From the NCBI RefSeq assembly GCF_040869045.1, contig NC_090321.1, forward strand, positions 89,448,603-89,512,602: a DNA stretch of 64,000 nt. The letters are read 5' to 3'. This stretch comes from Eurosta solidaginis. Lineage: Eukaryota; Arthropoda; Insecta; Diptera; Tephritidae. A program made the position numbers and the translations under genes. Under the pieces are notes generated by a model that was not told the DNA's origin, searched no databases, and saw only the letters and a program-made list of their open reading frames with translations. Positions 51,867 through 63,285 of the stretch are shown one piece after another. Each line of letters starts with the position of its first letter. The stretch's first letter is position 1.

Positions 51867-52935
51867 TTAAAGATCTGCGTCTCGTAGACCAAATGTCGAA
51901 AAGCGTGAGGGGGAGAAATTTTGTAAGGAGTGATTGCGACCTTCTGGTGATGATTTAGTACTGACGCTTGTGACTGGCAGGCTAGGATCTGAGCGATAAA
52001 ATTCAGGTGCAGATTTGCCTTTGGGGATCCTATTTATGCTAATGTTTCCCGTCCAATGCGTAGGAATTTGAACCGGTGGAAGGTCTAGTTTCTTTGTGTA
52101 AGATCTCCACAGCGTTCCGGCAATAAGGGCTATTGCGCAAATCGAGATAGCCTCTGTAACGATAGAAAAATTGATTTTTTCATTAACATAGCCTAGATAC
52201 TTAACATTCTCCATTGTGATGTACTCCAAATTGACTTTCATGGTATGCTTTTTTATGTTAGAAAGTACGGCTTGGAAGGCGTGTGCGGTAACAGCTTCAT
52301 TGCTGGAAAATTCCTGATCGCCAATCTTGATTGTCTCGTTGTTGAATTGAATTACGTATGTGCCATTAATAGTATTTGTGGCATTGTTGCTCCTTATTAT
52401 GCCCTGGGAGTTTGAAATGAAAATGGTGTTTTCGTTTACCAGCTCTATATGGGATCCGTTTCGTCTAGCAGCCCTACCTTTTAAGAGTCGTGGCAGGCAG
52501 CTGTTTTCTTCCAGCGCAATCAAGGACTCGGAGCTGCATATTGTGGATGAGCCGATAACCATGCAATCCTTCGTCAACCCGTATGTCTCCTCTTGATTGA
52601 CCAGCATTCTGTCGAACGGTAGGTCCACTTGTTTACCAGCGTAGGTTCCAGCGCGGGTAATCAGAAGATTGTATTTACTGGCCGTCACTTTCGGCATCGA
52701 TAAGACGTAGAGTAGAAGTGTCCCATTTGTGAGGACCGATGGTTGGCCATATTCGATTGCCTCAATTACATTCTGGCATGGGAGGGTTTCTGTTTCGGAT
52801 AGGATTTGGTTCACCTCGTCTATGTCTAACAAGTTGGTATTAACAATTCCTCGCTTTGCCAATTGACATGTTCGCACAAATTCATTGACCTCTTTGCGAA
52901 CGAGGACGATGTTGCGAAGTGCGCTTTGCTCGAAT
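51867..52935 (-). pseudogene. env: Errantivirus envelope protein, C-terminal two thirds
   Basis: About 355 codons open on the minus strand, beginning after an in-frame TAA near 52935. It has several N-x-S/T sites, a predicted membrane segment near the end (SICAIALIAGTLW, about residue 245-260 of the 336-codon stretch) and a 70-residue cytoplasmic tail. This fits the fusion-type envelope of insect errantiviruses, which mediates particle-cell fusion. Upstream (52936-53340) further env sequence survives only in broken frames and no signal peptide is seen. Shorter than a complete env; not functional as it stands. Confidence 0.8.
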
Positions 52936-53345
52936 TAGATTCCTTCTGTTTCCTTTACTACGTAGTTGGTGCGGTTCACCACTTCTTCAATTTGTTTCAA
53001 TACTTCTTCGGTGGTTGTGAATAGATTTCTATTGACCTTATATTGATGGTTGTTGTTCGCTATTATCTGGTTTTGGCTGTGGAGGATGTTATTCCAATCT
53101 GTTGCGTCAGGCGATCCTGCCAGCCATTTCCATGCTGACCCAATCCAGTTAATGGATCGGGTGACTAGTTTTGCTTGTGCTTCCCATCAACTCTCCGAGT
53201 CGTTCGAGTGTTTGGTTGATGTAGTGCTGGGCTAAGAGTTGCTCGTCGGTTCGTTTGATTAGATGGCTTGCTAATTTATCCATTTGAGTCACCATCGTGG
53301 TATATATTTGTAGGTCGATGACGTCCATCTCCGATTTGGATGGTT
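52936..53345 (-). pseudogene. Errantivirus env N-terminal remnant
   Basis: Frames on the minus strand continue the env sequence with stops and frame changes. The sequence ends near an AACCATCC stretch at about 53340. Assignment is by position and by short similarity only. Confidence 0.45.
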
Positions 53346-54870
53346 ATTATTGGGGCCTTGTAGTTAAACTATAATTTTAATATTCAGCTGTAAAATGTAA
53401 TTGTTAATTTTCTTCTTATTTTTACTGATATACGGAAATGGTATTTAAATCATACATTACTTGTAATAAGTTATGTATTTATTTAAATCATACAAATTTA
53501 AATCAAACATTACTTATAATACGTTATTTCACAGCTAAACTAATTTCTTTTCTTTTAATTAATTTATTTATTTTTCTTACTGCTGCACTCTCTATGTATC
53601 ATTAATATTGATGGCATATAGTTTTACATAAGAGATAAGCTATCTTCTCGCACTAAAACATTGTTTTTTTTTTTAGATAATTGTTGTAAAGCAAATCAAA
53701 TTTTGTTGGCAATAAAGAAACAAAAAAATATGTGTAGTGCGCTGATGGCTGGTGCCAGCAGTGGGAATCTGCAACGCAAGATGTTAATTCTAATTTAATG
53801 TAGTTAGTAGTTGTTATGTTCTAAGTAAGTTACGGTTATCTATTTAATAAAAAGGAAACATGTTATTGATAGTAGGAAGGTATTATTAGTAAGCGGAATT
53901 CTTAAGATTAGATTGGTTATCATTAAACTAGCGTTACTGTTTTAGTTTAGGAGTTTCGTCTTTCTAGCGATGCTAATTTTTTAATGTGTCAGTGGGTTAC
54001 AAATTATGATTAGTGGGGAAGATTAAAATAAAATTTAAAAATTTTACTTTATACTGTTATTACTAAAGGTTTCAAAAATAAAAAAGGAACAAAAAATTTG
54101 GAAAATTAAAAAGGTGAAAAATTTTGGTTTTCTTTTTTTTCTTTTTCATTGTTAACAAATTTTTCGTTTTTCTTCTTTTCTTTGGATTAATATTTTAATT
54201 TTATTTTTATTTGTTTATTTGTTTTTGTTAAAAAGTTTTTTGTTTTATTTTTGCTTAGCGGATTAGGCGCATAAGGTCAAATTTTTCTTTTTTTCTTTTT
54301 CATCTACGGACTAGGCGCAGAGAATTAAATAAATATTTGCTTAGCGGATTAGGCACATAAGCTCAACTTTTTCTTTTCTCTTTTTCATCTAGGCGCAGAG
54401 AATTAAATAAATATTTGCTTAGCGGGTTAGGCGCATAAACTCAAATTTTTTTTCTTCTCCTGGACCAGAGGTGTTAAAATTTCTCGAACCAGCTATGGGG
54501 AGATCGCCAGAATCCCGTTTGGAAGTAGTGTAGCCATTTGTCAAGTTCGATGGCACTACGAGCCTACTAAGGCACGATTTGTCCCACTTACAAGCCCGCT
54601 CTTGTTAGATAAACTCCCTCTTGGTGACAGATCTTTTATAATTTCTTTTCATGTTTTTTGTATGTTTGTTTGTTTTATTGTGTGGGGGTAGTTTGTCCCC
54701 TTCTTTTTATATTTTTAATTTGGAGTTTATGCATTTTTTCCCACTGAGTGTGGTGACTGAAACTTTATTGTCTTTTGAAACGATTTTTTTTTGATGTATA
54801 TTGGATTTCTTTTTTGTATAGAGGTTTTTGCTTCCCCTTTGTTTGCTTATCCTTCACGTATATGACGTCA
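53346..54870. other. AT-rich spacer between integrase and env remnants
   Basis: About 1.5 kb without coding potential and with long T runs. Most errantiviruses have env close to pol, so this spacer is unusual. It contains the tandem repeat at 54253-54445. Part may be inserted DNA. Confidence 0.5.
54253..54445. repeat. Three tandem units of about 80 bp
   Basis: The unit GCTTAGCGGATTAGGCGCAT, then a T/C-rich run and AGGCGCAGAGAATTAAATAA, starts at 54253, 54339 and 54417 (86- and 78-bp steps, third unit partial). Confidence 0.8.
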
Positions 54871-54876
54871 TTTTCG

Positions 54877-55458
54877 TCATAACGCTCCGGTAGCATCCTT
54901 TTTTTTATTGTGTCTTTTTATCTGAGCCATTTGCTTTTCCCTCAATAGTGCTTTAATTTGGATATTCATTTTTCTGCTCTGGTCAAGGAGTTCTTGGAAG
55001 TTGGAAGCTTGTGAGCGATTAAAAAAAATGTCTGTTGGTCTTTTGTTCGTTACCGAGTGAACTGAATTATTATAGCGATCTACAGGTACGATAACAAGTT
55101 CCTTGGTCCTGAGTGCTTCATTCTCCGCCTTTAGGCATCTAAAAATTTCAAATAACGTAGAGTGAAATCTCTCGATTTGGCCGTTCACCTCACCCCTCTG
55201 AGTTGGGGTGTGGTAAAGCTGAATTCCTAGAGATTCTAACAAGCTTTGTATAACAGGGCTAATCAATCCGCCTTCGCTATCAGTGACTAGAATTATAGAG
55301 GTGGTGAAATAGTGCAGAAGTTTCACTATTTTTTGCCTAAGGTGCAGGGTTCCTTTGTTTCTGATGTGGAAAAGCTTTGCGAATTTAGAAAATTTATCGA
55401 TGCAACTAAAAAAGTTTCCCCCTGAATTTCGAATATATCTAAGTGAAGGATCTCGCAT
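54877..55458 (-). pseudogene. pol: Errantivirus integrase, core and C-terminal part
   Basis: Encodes SCIDKFSKFAKLF, LVTDSEGGLISPVIQSLLES and HTPTQRGEVNGQIERFHSTL, ending with a basic tail. The second Asp and the Glu of the DDE core are recognisable. The first Asp region overlaps 55326-55691 in another frame, so a frameshift separates the two. Confidence 0.82.
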
Positions 55459-55691
55459 GGTCGCGATGGGATTGGTGTAGCCTGTAATTCTGACCTATGA
55501 GGGTGCCTGTCGTACTTACTGAGTTTACACGTCTCACAAGCCAGTACATATTTCCTAATTTGACTGCTCATCTTGGGAAAATAGCAACGCTCAAGAAGTT
55601 GTTTCCTATTCTCCGTGGCATAACGGTGAGCCCTATTGTGCTCCTTTGTTATTGCCTCACACACACTATCTGGATTTCTTAAGTCCTCCAC
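55326..55691 (-). pseudogene. pol: Errantivirus integrase, N-terminal zinc-binding part
   Basis: HNRAHRYATENRKQLLERCYF followed by CETCKLSKYDRHPH gives the H-x3-H and C-x2-C zinc region. LHLDIFEI carries the first catalytic Asp. Its frame then runs out as QSFSTSETKEP. The preceding RNase H (55692-56240) is mostly lost, with only ALRAFDDLKEMLTTSEV near 55935-55990 still readable. Confidence 0.78.
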
Positions 55692-56246
55692 AAGGGTTTG
55701 CGCTATTCATACCTTATAGTTGGTAAAATGGTCTAAATAAACTCTCTGTAATAGGCCTAACTGATCTTCCGGTATTTTGATACCATTGATGACATTTGGG
55801 CTCAGTTTTTCTTTCAAAATGCTAATTAGTTCGTTTTCACTAATGTTTTCTATCCCTACCTAGTGGCGTGAGTGTCCAGGGTGCGGTTCTTCGTAGATTT
55901 GAAGTCTGACCCCGAACACAATTTGGTTTCTGAAACCTTCTGAAGACTTCTGAGGTTGTCAACATTTCCTTAAGGTCATCGAATGCCCTAAGGGCGTCCC
56001 TATTTAGTGATATTGGCATTTTTTTTGGACTGCGTAGCCTTAACTTGTGCGTGTTCGCCCCTTGTGAGGTTAGTGAGCCGTTTCGCAATTTTGGCGTAGT
56101 CCCGAAAAAATTTCCTATAGTAAGAAGTTAAACCTAAAAAACTTTTGAGCTCTTTTAGATTTGAGAGTGGCAACAGATTTCTTATCGAATTTATTTTCTT
56201 AGGATCTGGCAGGATTCCTTCGGAGGTTACAATATAACCCAGAAAT

Positions 56247-56813
56247 TCAACGCTTCTTTTTAAAAACTGTGTTTTTTTGTAGGTTAACTTTGAGTCCCGC
56301 GTCTAGTAGTCTAAAAAGAATTGTTTCGATGTCCTCCAAATGGGTGACCTCGTCCTTGCTGAAGATAATTATATCGTCGATATGTACAAAACAAATTCGA
56401 CATATAAATTCTTTGAGGATGTCGTCTATAATTCTTTGGAAGATAGAGGGCGCATTCCTTAGCCCGAAAGGAAGTCGCAGAAATTCATATTTTCCATTCA
56501 TGGTGGAAAATGCCGTTTTAGGGATGTCGCACTTTTTCATTGGGATTTGATGGAATCCTGACGTTAAGTCCAGTGTGGTAAAATATTTGGCTTCGCCAAG
56601 GCTGGCAATAGTCCCGTTAATGTCTGGTATGGGATATGTATCGGAAATCGTTACGGCGTTTAAGCGTTTAAAATCAATGACCATCCGGTATTTCTTTTCT
56701 TCATCCGAGCCGGATCTTTGGGACAATCCATAGGGGTGAGTTTTAGGGACTCTTTGACGGACGGATGATGCCTTGTGAAAGCAGTTCCTGAATTTGCCTT
56801 TCGACCTCTCCAC
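56247..56813 (-). pseudogene. pol: Errantivirus reverse transcriptase, palm
   Basis: Contains KKYRMVIDFKRLNAVTISDTYP, LDLTSGFHQIPM, FLRLPFGLRNAPSIFQRIID and the catalytic box VHIDDIIIF, where the usual Tyr before IDD is His. It ends at a stop near 56247. The N-terminal RT is in another frame (56743-57099). Confidence 0.85.
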
Positions 56814-57099
56814 GCATATTGACGGGGTAGGGATAGCTTTTGGTGTAAATGGGGTTTTGGGTTACTGTTTTTATCTCAGCCTGGAGGTCGGTTTGAATTT
56901 CCGTGAATTGGTCGACTGGACCGAATAAAGTTTCGTACTTTTCTAGTATCCCATATAGCTTGCTTTTCGTATATTCGGTGACATAGTTGTCAAGGGGGAT
57001 GTCTATATTAATGGAGTTAACCTGTTGCGCAGTCTTTCGCTTAAGAGGCAGAAGGATGTCTGGTTTAAGGATGAGGGTATTGAGCTCCCTATCTAACAC
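56743..57099 (-). pseudogene. pol: Errantivirus Pol, protease-RT junction
   Basis: Encodes LDNYVTEYTKSKLYGILEKY, PIYTKSYPYPV and VERQIQELLSQGIIRPSKSP, the start of RT up to the conserved IIRPS.SP. It is frame-shifted relative to the palm part by about 56755. Confidence 0.8.
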
Positions 57100-57398
57100 C
57101 GCTTTAATTTCTGAGAGAGAGTATCATTCCCTATTATCCCGTCAAATGATTCTAGACCGGGAAGGACAAAGAATGTAGTCGGCAGATCCCTACCAACAAA
57201 CTGAAAAAAGTTTCCGCAAACTTTCTTGTCGATCTTGATTCTTCCCCCCACCGAGATTACGTGGAATGATTTTTCCACTGGGGTAGTGTTTAAAGCTACG
57301 CGCTCGCTAATGTAGTTTTTGTTTGCGCCGGTGTCAACTAAGAACTCTAATATACGTTGACCCTGAGTGACGTACTCTAAATATGGTACGCCGGACAC
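57093..57398 (-). pseudogene. pol: Errantivirus protease
   Basis: Active site FLVDTGANKNYIS; flap-side block LESFDGIIGNDTL. The frame overlaps the end of gag by a few codons and continues in frame to the RT start after a break near 57095. Confidence 0.82.
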
Positions 57399-58437
57399 GA
57401 GGCTCCCATTGTAAAATTTAGTTGGTCAACTGTTGAATCTTTTTGTTCACTGGAGGCATCTTCTCCCCCCTCTTCGTCTACGGCCACTAGATGAAACAAT
57501 TTTTGTTTCTTGTTTGTTTCGTTGTTTGAAAATTTTGTTGGAAACTGACTTTTCCTTGGCCCGTCGTACCTAGAGAACCTGGAATTTCCTGTCTGGCGGG
57601 TTTGAGAGGATGCACCGGCATCCACTATTAAAGCCGTGGGGGGGGGGGTCACTGTTTTTGCGCCAGCTTTGCGCAGATTGTTGGCTATTCCTGGTTTGCC
57701 CTGACCTAGCGTATGGGGAGTTGAATCCCCTCTGATTTTGATGTCGGTCTGCAAAGCTCCCATTGGAGTGGGTTGCATTATTGTACCTTGAATGGTTTGG
57801 TTTCTGTGCGCACATATTTATCAGTGCTTATCGTATTTATCGTGAGTGGCAATTGCTTGTTGATTTGGGCATAGAATTCGGACAACTTTTGTCGCCCCTG
57901 GGTCATGAGGGTAAGTTGCTGATCAAGGGTTTCGATATCCCTAACGTCCGCATAATGCAAGGAGAGAATCTCCTTGATTTTCTTCCAATCCGAATCTAGA
58001 ATATTGTGAGACACCAAGGCGGCATCTGCCGCTCCCCTAATCTTGCATCTTATGTGCCTTAAAATTGACCTATATATTGGCTTTTGCCGAACGGGCTTAT
58101 AATCACTTAAGACTTGTTCTACACTATGGATCCAGGAGGTATAGTGCTCCCGAGATCCATCAAACACTTGAAGTTATTTCACGTAATCTGGTAACCTCGC
58201 TATTTCTTTGAGATCCTCCTCCGTCTGAGGAGTCACAAGAGGCTCTTCTACTGGTGTTGCCTCGCTATCGACAGATTGCCGACGAACCTCTTCTACCCTA
58301 CTTTCTAGTCTCTCTAGGGTTTGGCTAAGTCCTTGTATGGACTCGTCAGCGTTTGTCGATTCTACGCTTTTGAGGCTTTCCTCAGCTGAGCGAGGATGGC
58401 GTTCACGGCGCCATTCATTTCAGTCAGCGACTTCTTC
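57377..58437 (-). pseudogene. gag: Errantivirus Gag remnant
   Basis: In order: a MKKSLTEMNGAVNAIL-like start near 58437, capsid sequence FDGSREHYTSWIHSVEQVLS, RGAADAALVSHNILDSDWKKI and LSLHYADVRDIETLDQQL (58167-57778), and a C-terminal basic/Pro part (57778-57377). An in-frame TAA (58168-58170) and others interrupt it. The match is to the capsid of gypsy-type errantiviruses. Confidence 0.78.
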
Positions 58438-58669
58438 ATTTAGTCGGCGTTCATGATTAGGTATGCTGAAAAGATAAGAACTGTAAGAAAATATACGTGT
58501 GACCTACACAATCCAATGTCTCATTTGAGGATTCTTTTCGCGTTTAGATTGGAGAATTTTCAATTTTCTCTCTTTCTCTTTCACTTTTCCCTGTTAGATT
58601 GGGGAATTTTCAATTTTCTCTATTTTCTTGCACTTTTCACTTAACACACGCGACTCGAACCCTGCACTC

Positions 58670-58685
58670 CGAAGCTAGGGCGCCA
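58670..58685 (-). promoter_or_regulatory. Errantivirus primer binding site
   Basis: TGGCGCCCTAGCTTCG in element orientation directly after the LTR. The first eight bases fit tRNA-Lys-type primer sites. Confidence 0.55.
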
Positions 58686-59070
58686 GTTATCTTCCGTCTC
58701 GGGGGAGATGTAAAAAATTTAAAGGTGCGGAGGAACTCACTGTCCTCCGATACTTGTAAATTGAAACAAGGAACGATTTCAGATTAAACGTCACAAATTC
58801 TTTATTCGTTCCACTTGCACGCTAATTAACTACTGCCCTAAACATACGTTGCAACGTTGTAGTTCCCATTCTTTACCCAGAACTGCTCGCGCGTGTAGAC
58901 AGGAATTGCTTAGCGTGCGATTCCCATAACTAACGTAAGGTGACCTGATCGATGGTTGCGCGTGTGCCGCGTCAGCGACTTTATCCTATTGAACTAAATA
59001 AGTCACACGCTTAGCAACGTGATCGTAGGGTGTGCCGTTGCGTGGTATTATGGTACCTATGCGTGTAACT
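58686..59070 (-). repeat. Errantivirus 5' LTR
   Basis: Starts AGTTACACGC and ends GATAAC in element orientation, with an AATAAAG poly(A) signal and a small hairpin (CGGAGGA...TCCTCCG). The block AGTTATGGGAA..CGCACGCTAAGC to CAGTTCTGGGTAAAG is shared with 51769-51866. Outer boundary by the AGTTA start only. Confidence 0.6.
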
Positions 59071-60900
59071 TATATTAATCTTTAAATATAAATTACAAAT
59101 ATATATGAAACAAATTTAATTTTTTTTCTTTCCCTTTGTCTGATATTCATTTTTGATATAAAAAAAATATTAACTCACAGATAAAATGAGCTTTAAATTA
59201 TTAAAAAAATGGTAATTGAAGTATAAGCTTTGGTTGTAAGTTTGTTTATAAACCTTAGATATATGTAATTAAGTGGTATGTTAGCTAAATTTTTATCGTA
59301 TTTTATTTTACTTTATTCTGTTTTATTTTATTTTTGGTATATTTAGTTTAATTTTTAGCGTATTTAATTTCATTTTGTTTTTATTATTATTGCATATTTA
59401 TAATATTTGTTATTTCACCGAATTTTATTTCGTTATAGTTTATTTTATTTCCGTTTTGGTTGGATTTATTTATTTTAATGTAATTTTATTTTATTTCAGT
59501 TTATCCTATTTTAGGTAATTTTACTTTATTTTAAATTTTTTTCTTTATTTAATTTTAATGTTACTTAGTTTAATATTACTTTCATTTGTTCATATTTTTC
59601 CTCTTTTATTTCCCTATTTATAAACTTTCCCTTTCTATTTTATTTAATTGAGTTCAGTTCGCTTTAAATTTGTTTTTCTCACTTAAAAAAAAAAAAAATT
59701 CTTTTAAAGTTATTCAATACAACTTATGTGCATTCATCAGTTGACTTAACGTTATTGCAGGTATTAAATAGAAGAAACTTTATAATGATAACATGATCTC
59801 GCTTTCGAGCATCCATTATTTTAAATGAGTATGCTTAGTTATACGTGAATACAGACAAATGTATTCTTACAAATCATTTAAGTTTTAAAAGACGAACTTC
59901 CTTCAAAATACCCTGATACATATGCTAGTTAGAGCTGACCGATAACGTTTTAACGCTGACGTAGCACTTTAACGTCCGTACTTAAAATTTACATTTTTAC
60001 TTAGGTGTACTATGTAAATTAGGCTTTCATTTAAGAATAAAAAAATATATATAAGGATACAGACCGAATTTGTCTAAATTAGTTATCTCAAATATATAGT
60101 ATGTTTACTTGTGAAGTCGAAAAATAAATAAAACTCTAGTATACTTATGTACTAATTTCCACTAAGGGCAAACGGAAAAGCTGGACGCTTTTTAAATAAT
60201 ATATTTAGCTTTACATTTCAATCCAGTGTATACAACATACAAATTTGCATGTCTAGTATTTTAAAGCTAAATATACATATATAGTCAAAGTATTTATCAT
60301 ACTTATACATTTGATGTCAAATCTTCACTTGTATTCGTTTTGGATTTTAAATTTAATAATCCGAAATTTTAAAATTGGGTTCACCGTAGATGTTAACGTT
60401 TCGATAATCATGAACAGATAGTGAAAAAATTCAAAACTTATTGGTCGTCAACGACAATAGTTCACACCTTTCAAAGGTACGTTCCTTACCATCTAAATAT
60501 ATTTAAAACGAATACGCCGTACATAGATGTACATATATAGCATGTAAAGAATATTTTTTATGGACAAAAGAAATTTAAATGAAGTTCATATAATTTTATG
60601 TAATTTCCTTTCTACGGTTCGTGCATATACATACATCTATGTATATTTTAAATATGTAGTATTATTTCAAAACCAAACAGTTGTTTATTAAATTAAATGT
60701 AAATAGAAAAAAAAATTTGGTTTCCGTATTACCAAGGCGAATCTATACTAGGTGGTGGCAAAGCGAATTCAACCAATTCGCCGTGCGGAGGAATGTCAAG
60801 TCAAAAGAAAATTTTCATTGATTTCGATTAACTGACATGTTGTAGTACAAGGCGCTGTATGGAAAATTATCAAGAAGAAGCAATCAGCTGATGGGATAAC
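59071..60900. other. AT-rich non-coding DNA
   Basis: Runs of ATTTTATTTTATTT-like sequence (59290-59650) and no open frame of interest. No repeat family recognised. Could be intergenic or intronic host DNA. Confidence 0.5.
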
Positions 60901-60974
60901 ACCACCTGTAATGAATTCGCCTTGCGTATTACGGAACGAACTCACCGCTGATCCTGTCGTTGATGTTCGCTGTT

Positions 60975-61545
60975 ATGTCAGGCGAAATTTGCTGGGCCTA
61001 TATAAAGCGGCCGTTCTGCTCTTGTTACGCCGGCTGTTATACCCAGGTGAAAATTCGTTGGGATTATATGGAGCGGCCTTGTGCTGTTGTGCCCGCTGTT
61101 GTGTGCAAGATGCAATTCGTTGGGCCCTTATGAAGCGGCCTTGCTGCTGTTATGCCAAGATGCAATTCGTTGGGCCATTATGAAGCGGACTTTCTGCTGT
61201 TGTGTCGGCTGTTAGGGCAAGATGCAATTTGCTGGGCCTATATGAAGCGGCCTTTCTGTCGTTGTTCCGGCTGGTGGTTGCGGTTACGTCCGGTGGTGTT
61301 GTTGGCGCTTTTGATAATGGTTGCGCGCGAGGTTGATGGTGGTTGTTATCGTAGCGCTATTAAAGGTGGCTGGTAGGTTGGTGGTAGCGCGCGGTGTTGT
61401 TGGCGCTTGGTGTTGGAGCTATTGATAGTGGCTGCGCAAGGTGATTGGCGCTGTCGATGGTGGCTGCGTGTGTTGGTGGCGCTGTTGATGTAGGGTCAAT
61501 CCAGTGGGCCTATATTAAACGGTCTGTTCGCTGTTGTGCCGGCAG
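60975..61545 (+). repeat. Degenerate minisatellite, unit about 55-65 bp
   Basis: At least five units of GCAATTCGTTGGGCCTATAT then GAAGCGGCCTT.CTGCTGTTGTGCC, at about 60985, 61047, 61110, 61160 and 61222, and a diverged unit near 61500. Between 61270 and 61480 is a GGTGGTTG..GTTGGCGCT-type related array. No protein is supported; the Leu/Cys-rich open frame is a by-product. Confidence 0.7.
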
Positions 61546-61729
61546 TGGTTATATTAGCTTGCACTTTACACCTTCAATGCTTTTACAATGGTAAAAGGTA
61601 TACTTTTAAAACCGACCCAACACAAGTAGTGAAAATTTTAATTATTTGCAAAATAACAAAATATGTCACACGAAGGCCGGGAGCTGCAATGTATAACAAA
61701 CGCGATTAATTATTGAGTACTATGAATAT

Positions 61730-62284
61730 TGTAACGAATTTGCTGCAATTCCTCTTATTTGCAACTTTCTACTAACGTTCCAATCACTAAACTGTTGAAT
61801 AAATAACTCCAATATTCGATAATGCAAAATGGTCTTTATTAGACTACTTTCAAAATAACACTTCTATTGCTCGCCAGATAGCGTCTTAAATCAAACTGAT
61901 TGTCGTGCCTCAACTGTTGCTGCTTTATAGTGTTCTGTTTCCTCGTTGACATATTTCTAGGCGGTTTTATTCTAGAATTAACTAGTTAGTTAGCAGCTAT
62001 AAAATTACCAACTATAACTACGTTTATAGCTTCTCATATGCGCGTGCATATGTGAGTGTTACTTGTACAAATTATTACCTACTTTTGAGCGCATCTCAGA
62101 TAAGATATATGCATGTGTTTGTGCGTTTTCTCTCCGCTACGTGTACGTACATATGTGTAGACATGATGATTGATTCGTTTATGTGTATACAAGTGACTGC
62201 CTGCTTTATTGTTGTTGTGGCTTCATTTACTTAGCATCAGACTAGTGATGTGAGTATCACTTAGTGTCACTAATATCCGTCACA
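61730..62284 (-). repeat. SG3 3' LTR
   Basis: Ends TGTGACGGATATTAG... and ...CGTTACA in element orientation. Shorter than the SG1 LTR but sharing AACTGTTGAATAAATAACTC and ACGTACATATGTGTAGAC-type blocks. Confidence 0.88.
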
Positions 62285-63285
62285 CTGCCCTCCACCTAAG
62301 TCTGATCGTCCCGATCAGACAAATCTCTCGATCTAAACGCTGCCAGCCTTTCCAAATGAACACTCTCAATTTGGTTCGTGGTTTGCCAATGGTTTGTATG
62401 CGGTACACTACATCGTTGATCCGTTTTATAACTTTGTATTGGTCTTCCCAATTACACTGCAATTTCGGGGACAAACCTTTTTTTCGCTGTGGGTTGTATA
62501 ACAGTACCAAATCTCCTTCCTGAAAACCTTCCGAATTAATTGCTTTATCGTATCTGGCTTTCATCTTGTCACTCATAATCTTTGATCATTGCCTTACAAG
62601 ATCGTGTATCTCCCTCATCTTTTCTTCCAAGACACCAGTGGATTTATTGACATTTCTCTCCGCATCGGCATCTATCCTAAACTTCAAATCAGCTGGCAGT
62701 CGAAGGTTATTGCATAAATTACTTTTGCAGTGGTTTGGCCCGTTGTCTCATTCACTGCTGATCGGTAAGCCATCAAGAATAATAGTATGCGGGTATCCCA
62801 CTATTTATGGAACTTGTCCACTACTTTCCTTAAGTGCTCCTCCAATGTTCTATTGAATCGTTCCACCATACCATCGGACTGAGGATGCAACGCAGTTGTC
62901 CGTGTTTTTCGAATGCCCATTGATTTACACATTTCCAGCTGATTCGAAATTCCTGCCTTGGTCAGAATGCAACTCTATTGGTACACCATACCTTGCAACC
63001 CAATTGTTAATAAACACTTCTGCTACTGTTTCCGCTTCTTGATTTGGGATTGGGTATACCTCTGGCCATTTGCTGAAATAATCCAAAACCACTAGTACAT
63101 ATTTTTTTCCGCAGTTGCTAGTAGGAAATGGACCTGCGACATCCATGGCGATCCTTTCAAATGGCGCACCTGAGTTATATTGCTGCATCTGGCCATGACT
63201 TCGGGTTTTGGGCCCTTTCGCTCTATTGCAAAGCTCGCAGTTGGCAATCCACTCGGTGACCGACTGACGGCAACAAACCCAAAGA
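62285..63285 (-). pseudogene. pol: SG3 integrase
   Basis: The tail (62285-62576) has EGDLVLLYNPQRKKGLSPKL and a WEDQYKVIKRI block, but its last 20 residues are frame-shifted. The core (62925-63188) keeps the first two catalytic Asp (MDVAGPFPTSN; SDQGRNFES). A small deletion after FESA near 62934 shifts the frame before the Glu, and frames between 62576 and 62925 are broken. Non-functional. Confidence 0.85.

Larger units (their letters stand above)
51769..59070 (-). mobile_element. Decayed errantivirus (gypsy-type, with env)
   Basis: Minus-strand element with gag, protease, RT, integrase and env in errantivirus order. The right end has a 385-bp LTR (58686-59070) running AGTTACACGC to GATAAC, then a TGGCGCC primer site. 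At the left only about 98 bp (51769-51866) of the LTR remain, directly after the env stop. The RNase H region is largely deleted, and many stops and frameshifts are present. It is an old, non-functional endogenous copy; another LTR fragment is at 23046-23180. Confidence 0.85.

Noticed and set aside
60911..61376. Leu/Cys-rich open frames
   Set aside because: They follow the minisatellite repeat and shift frame between units; no domain.
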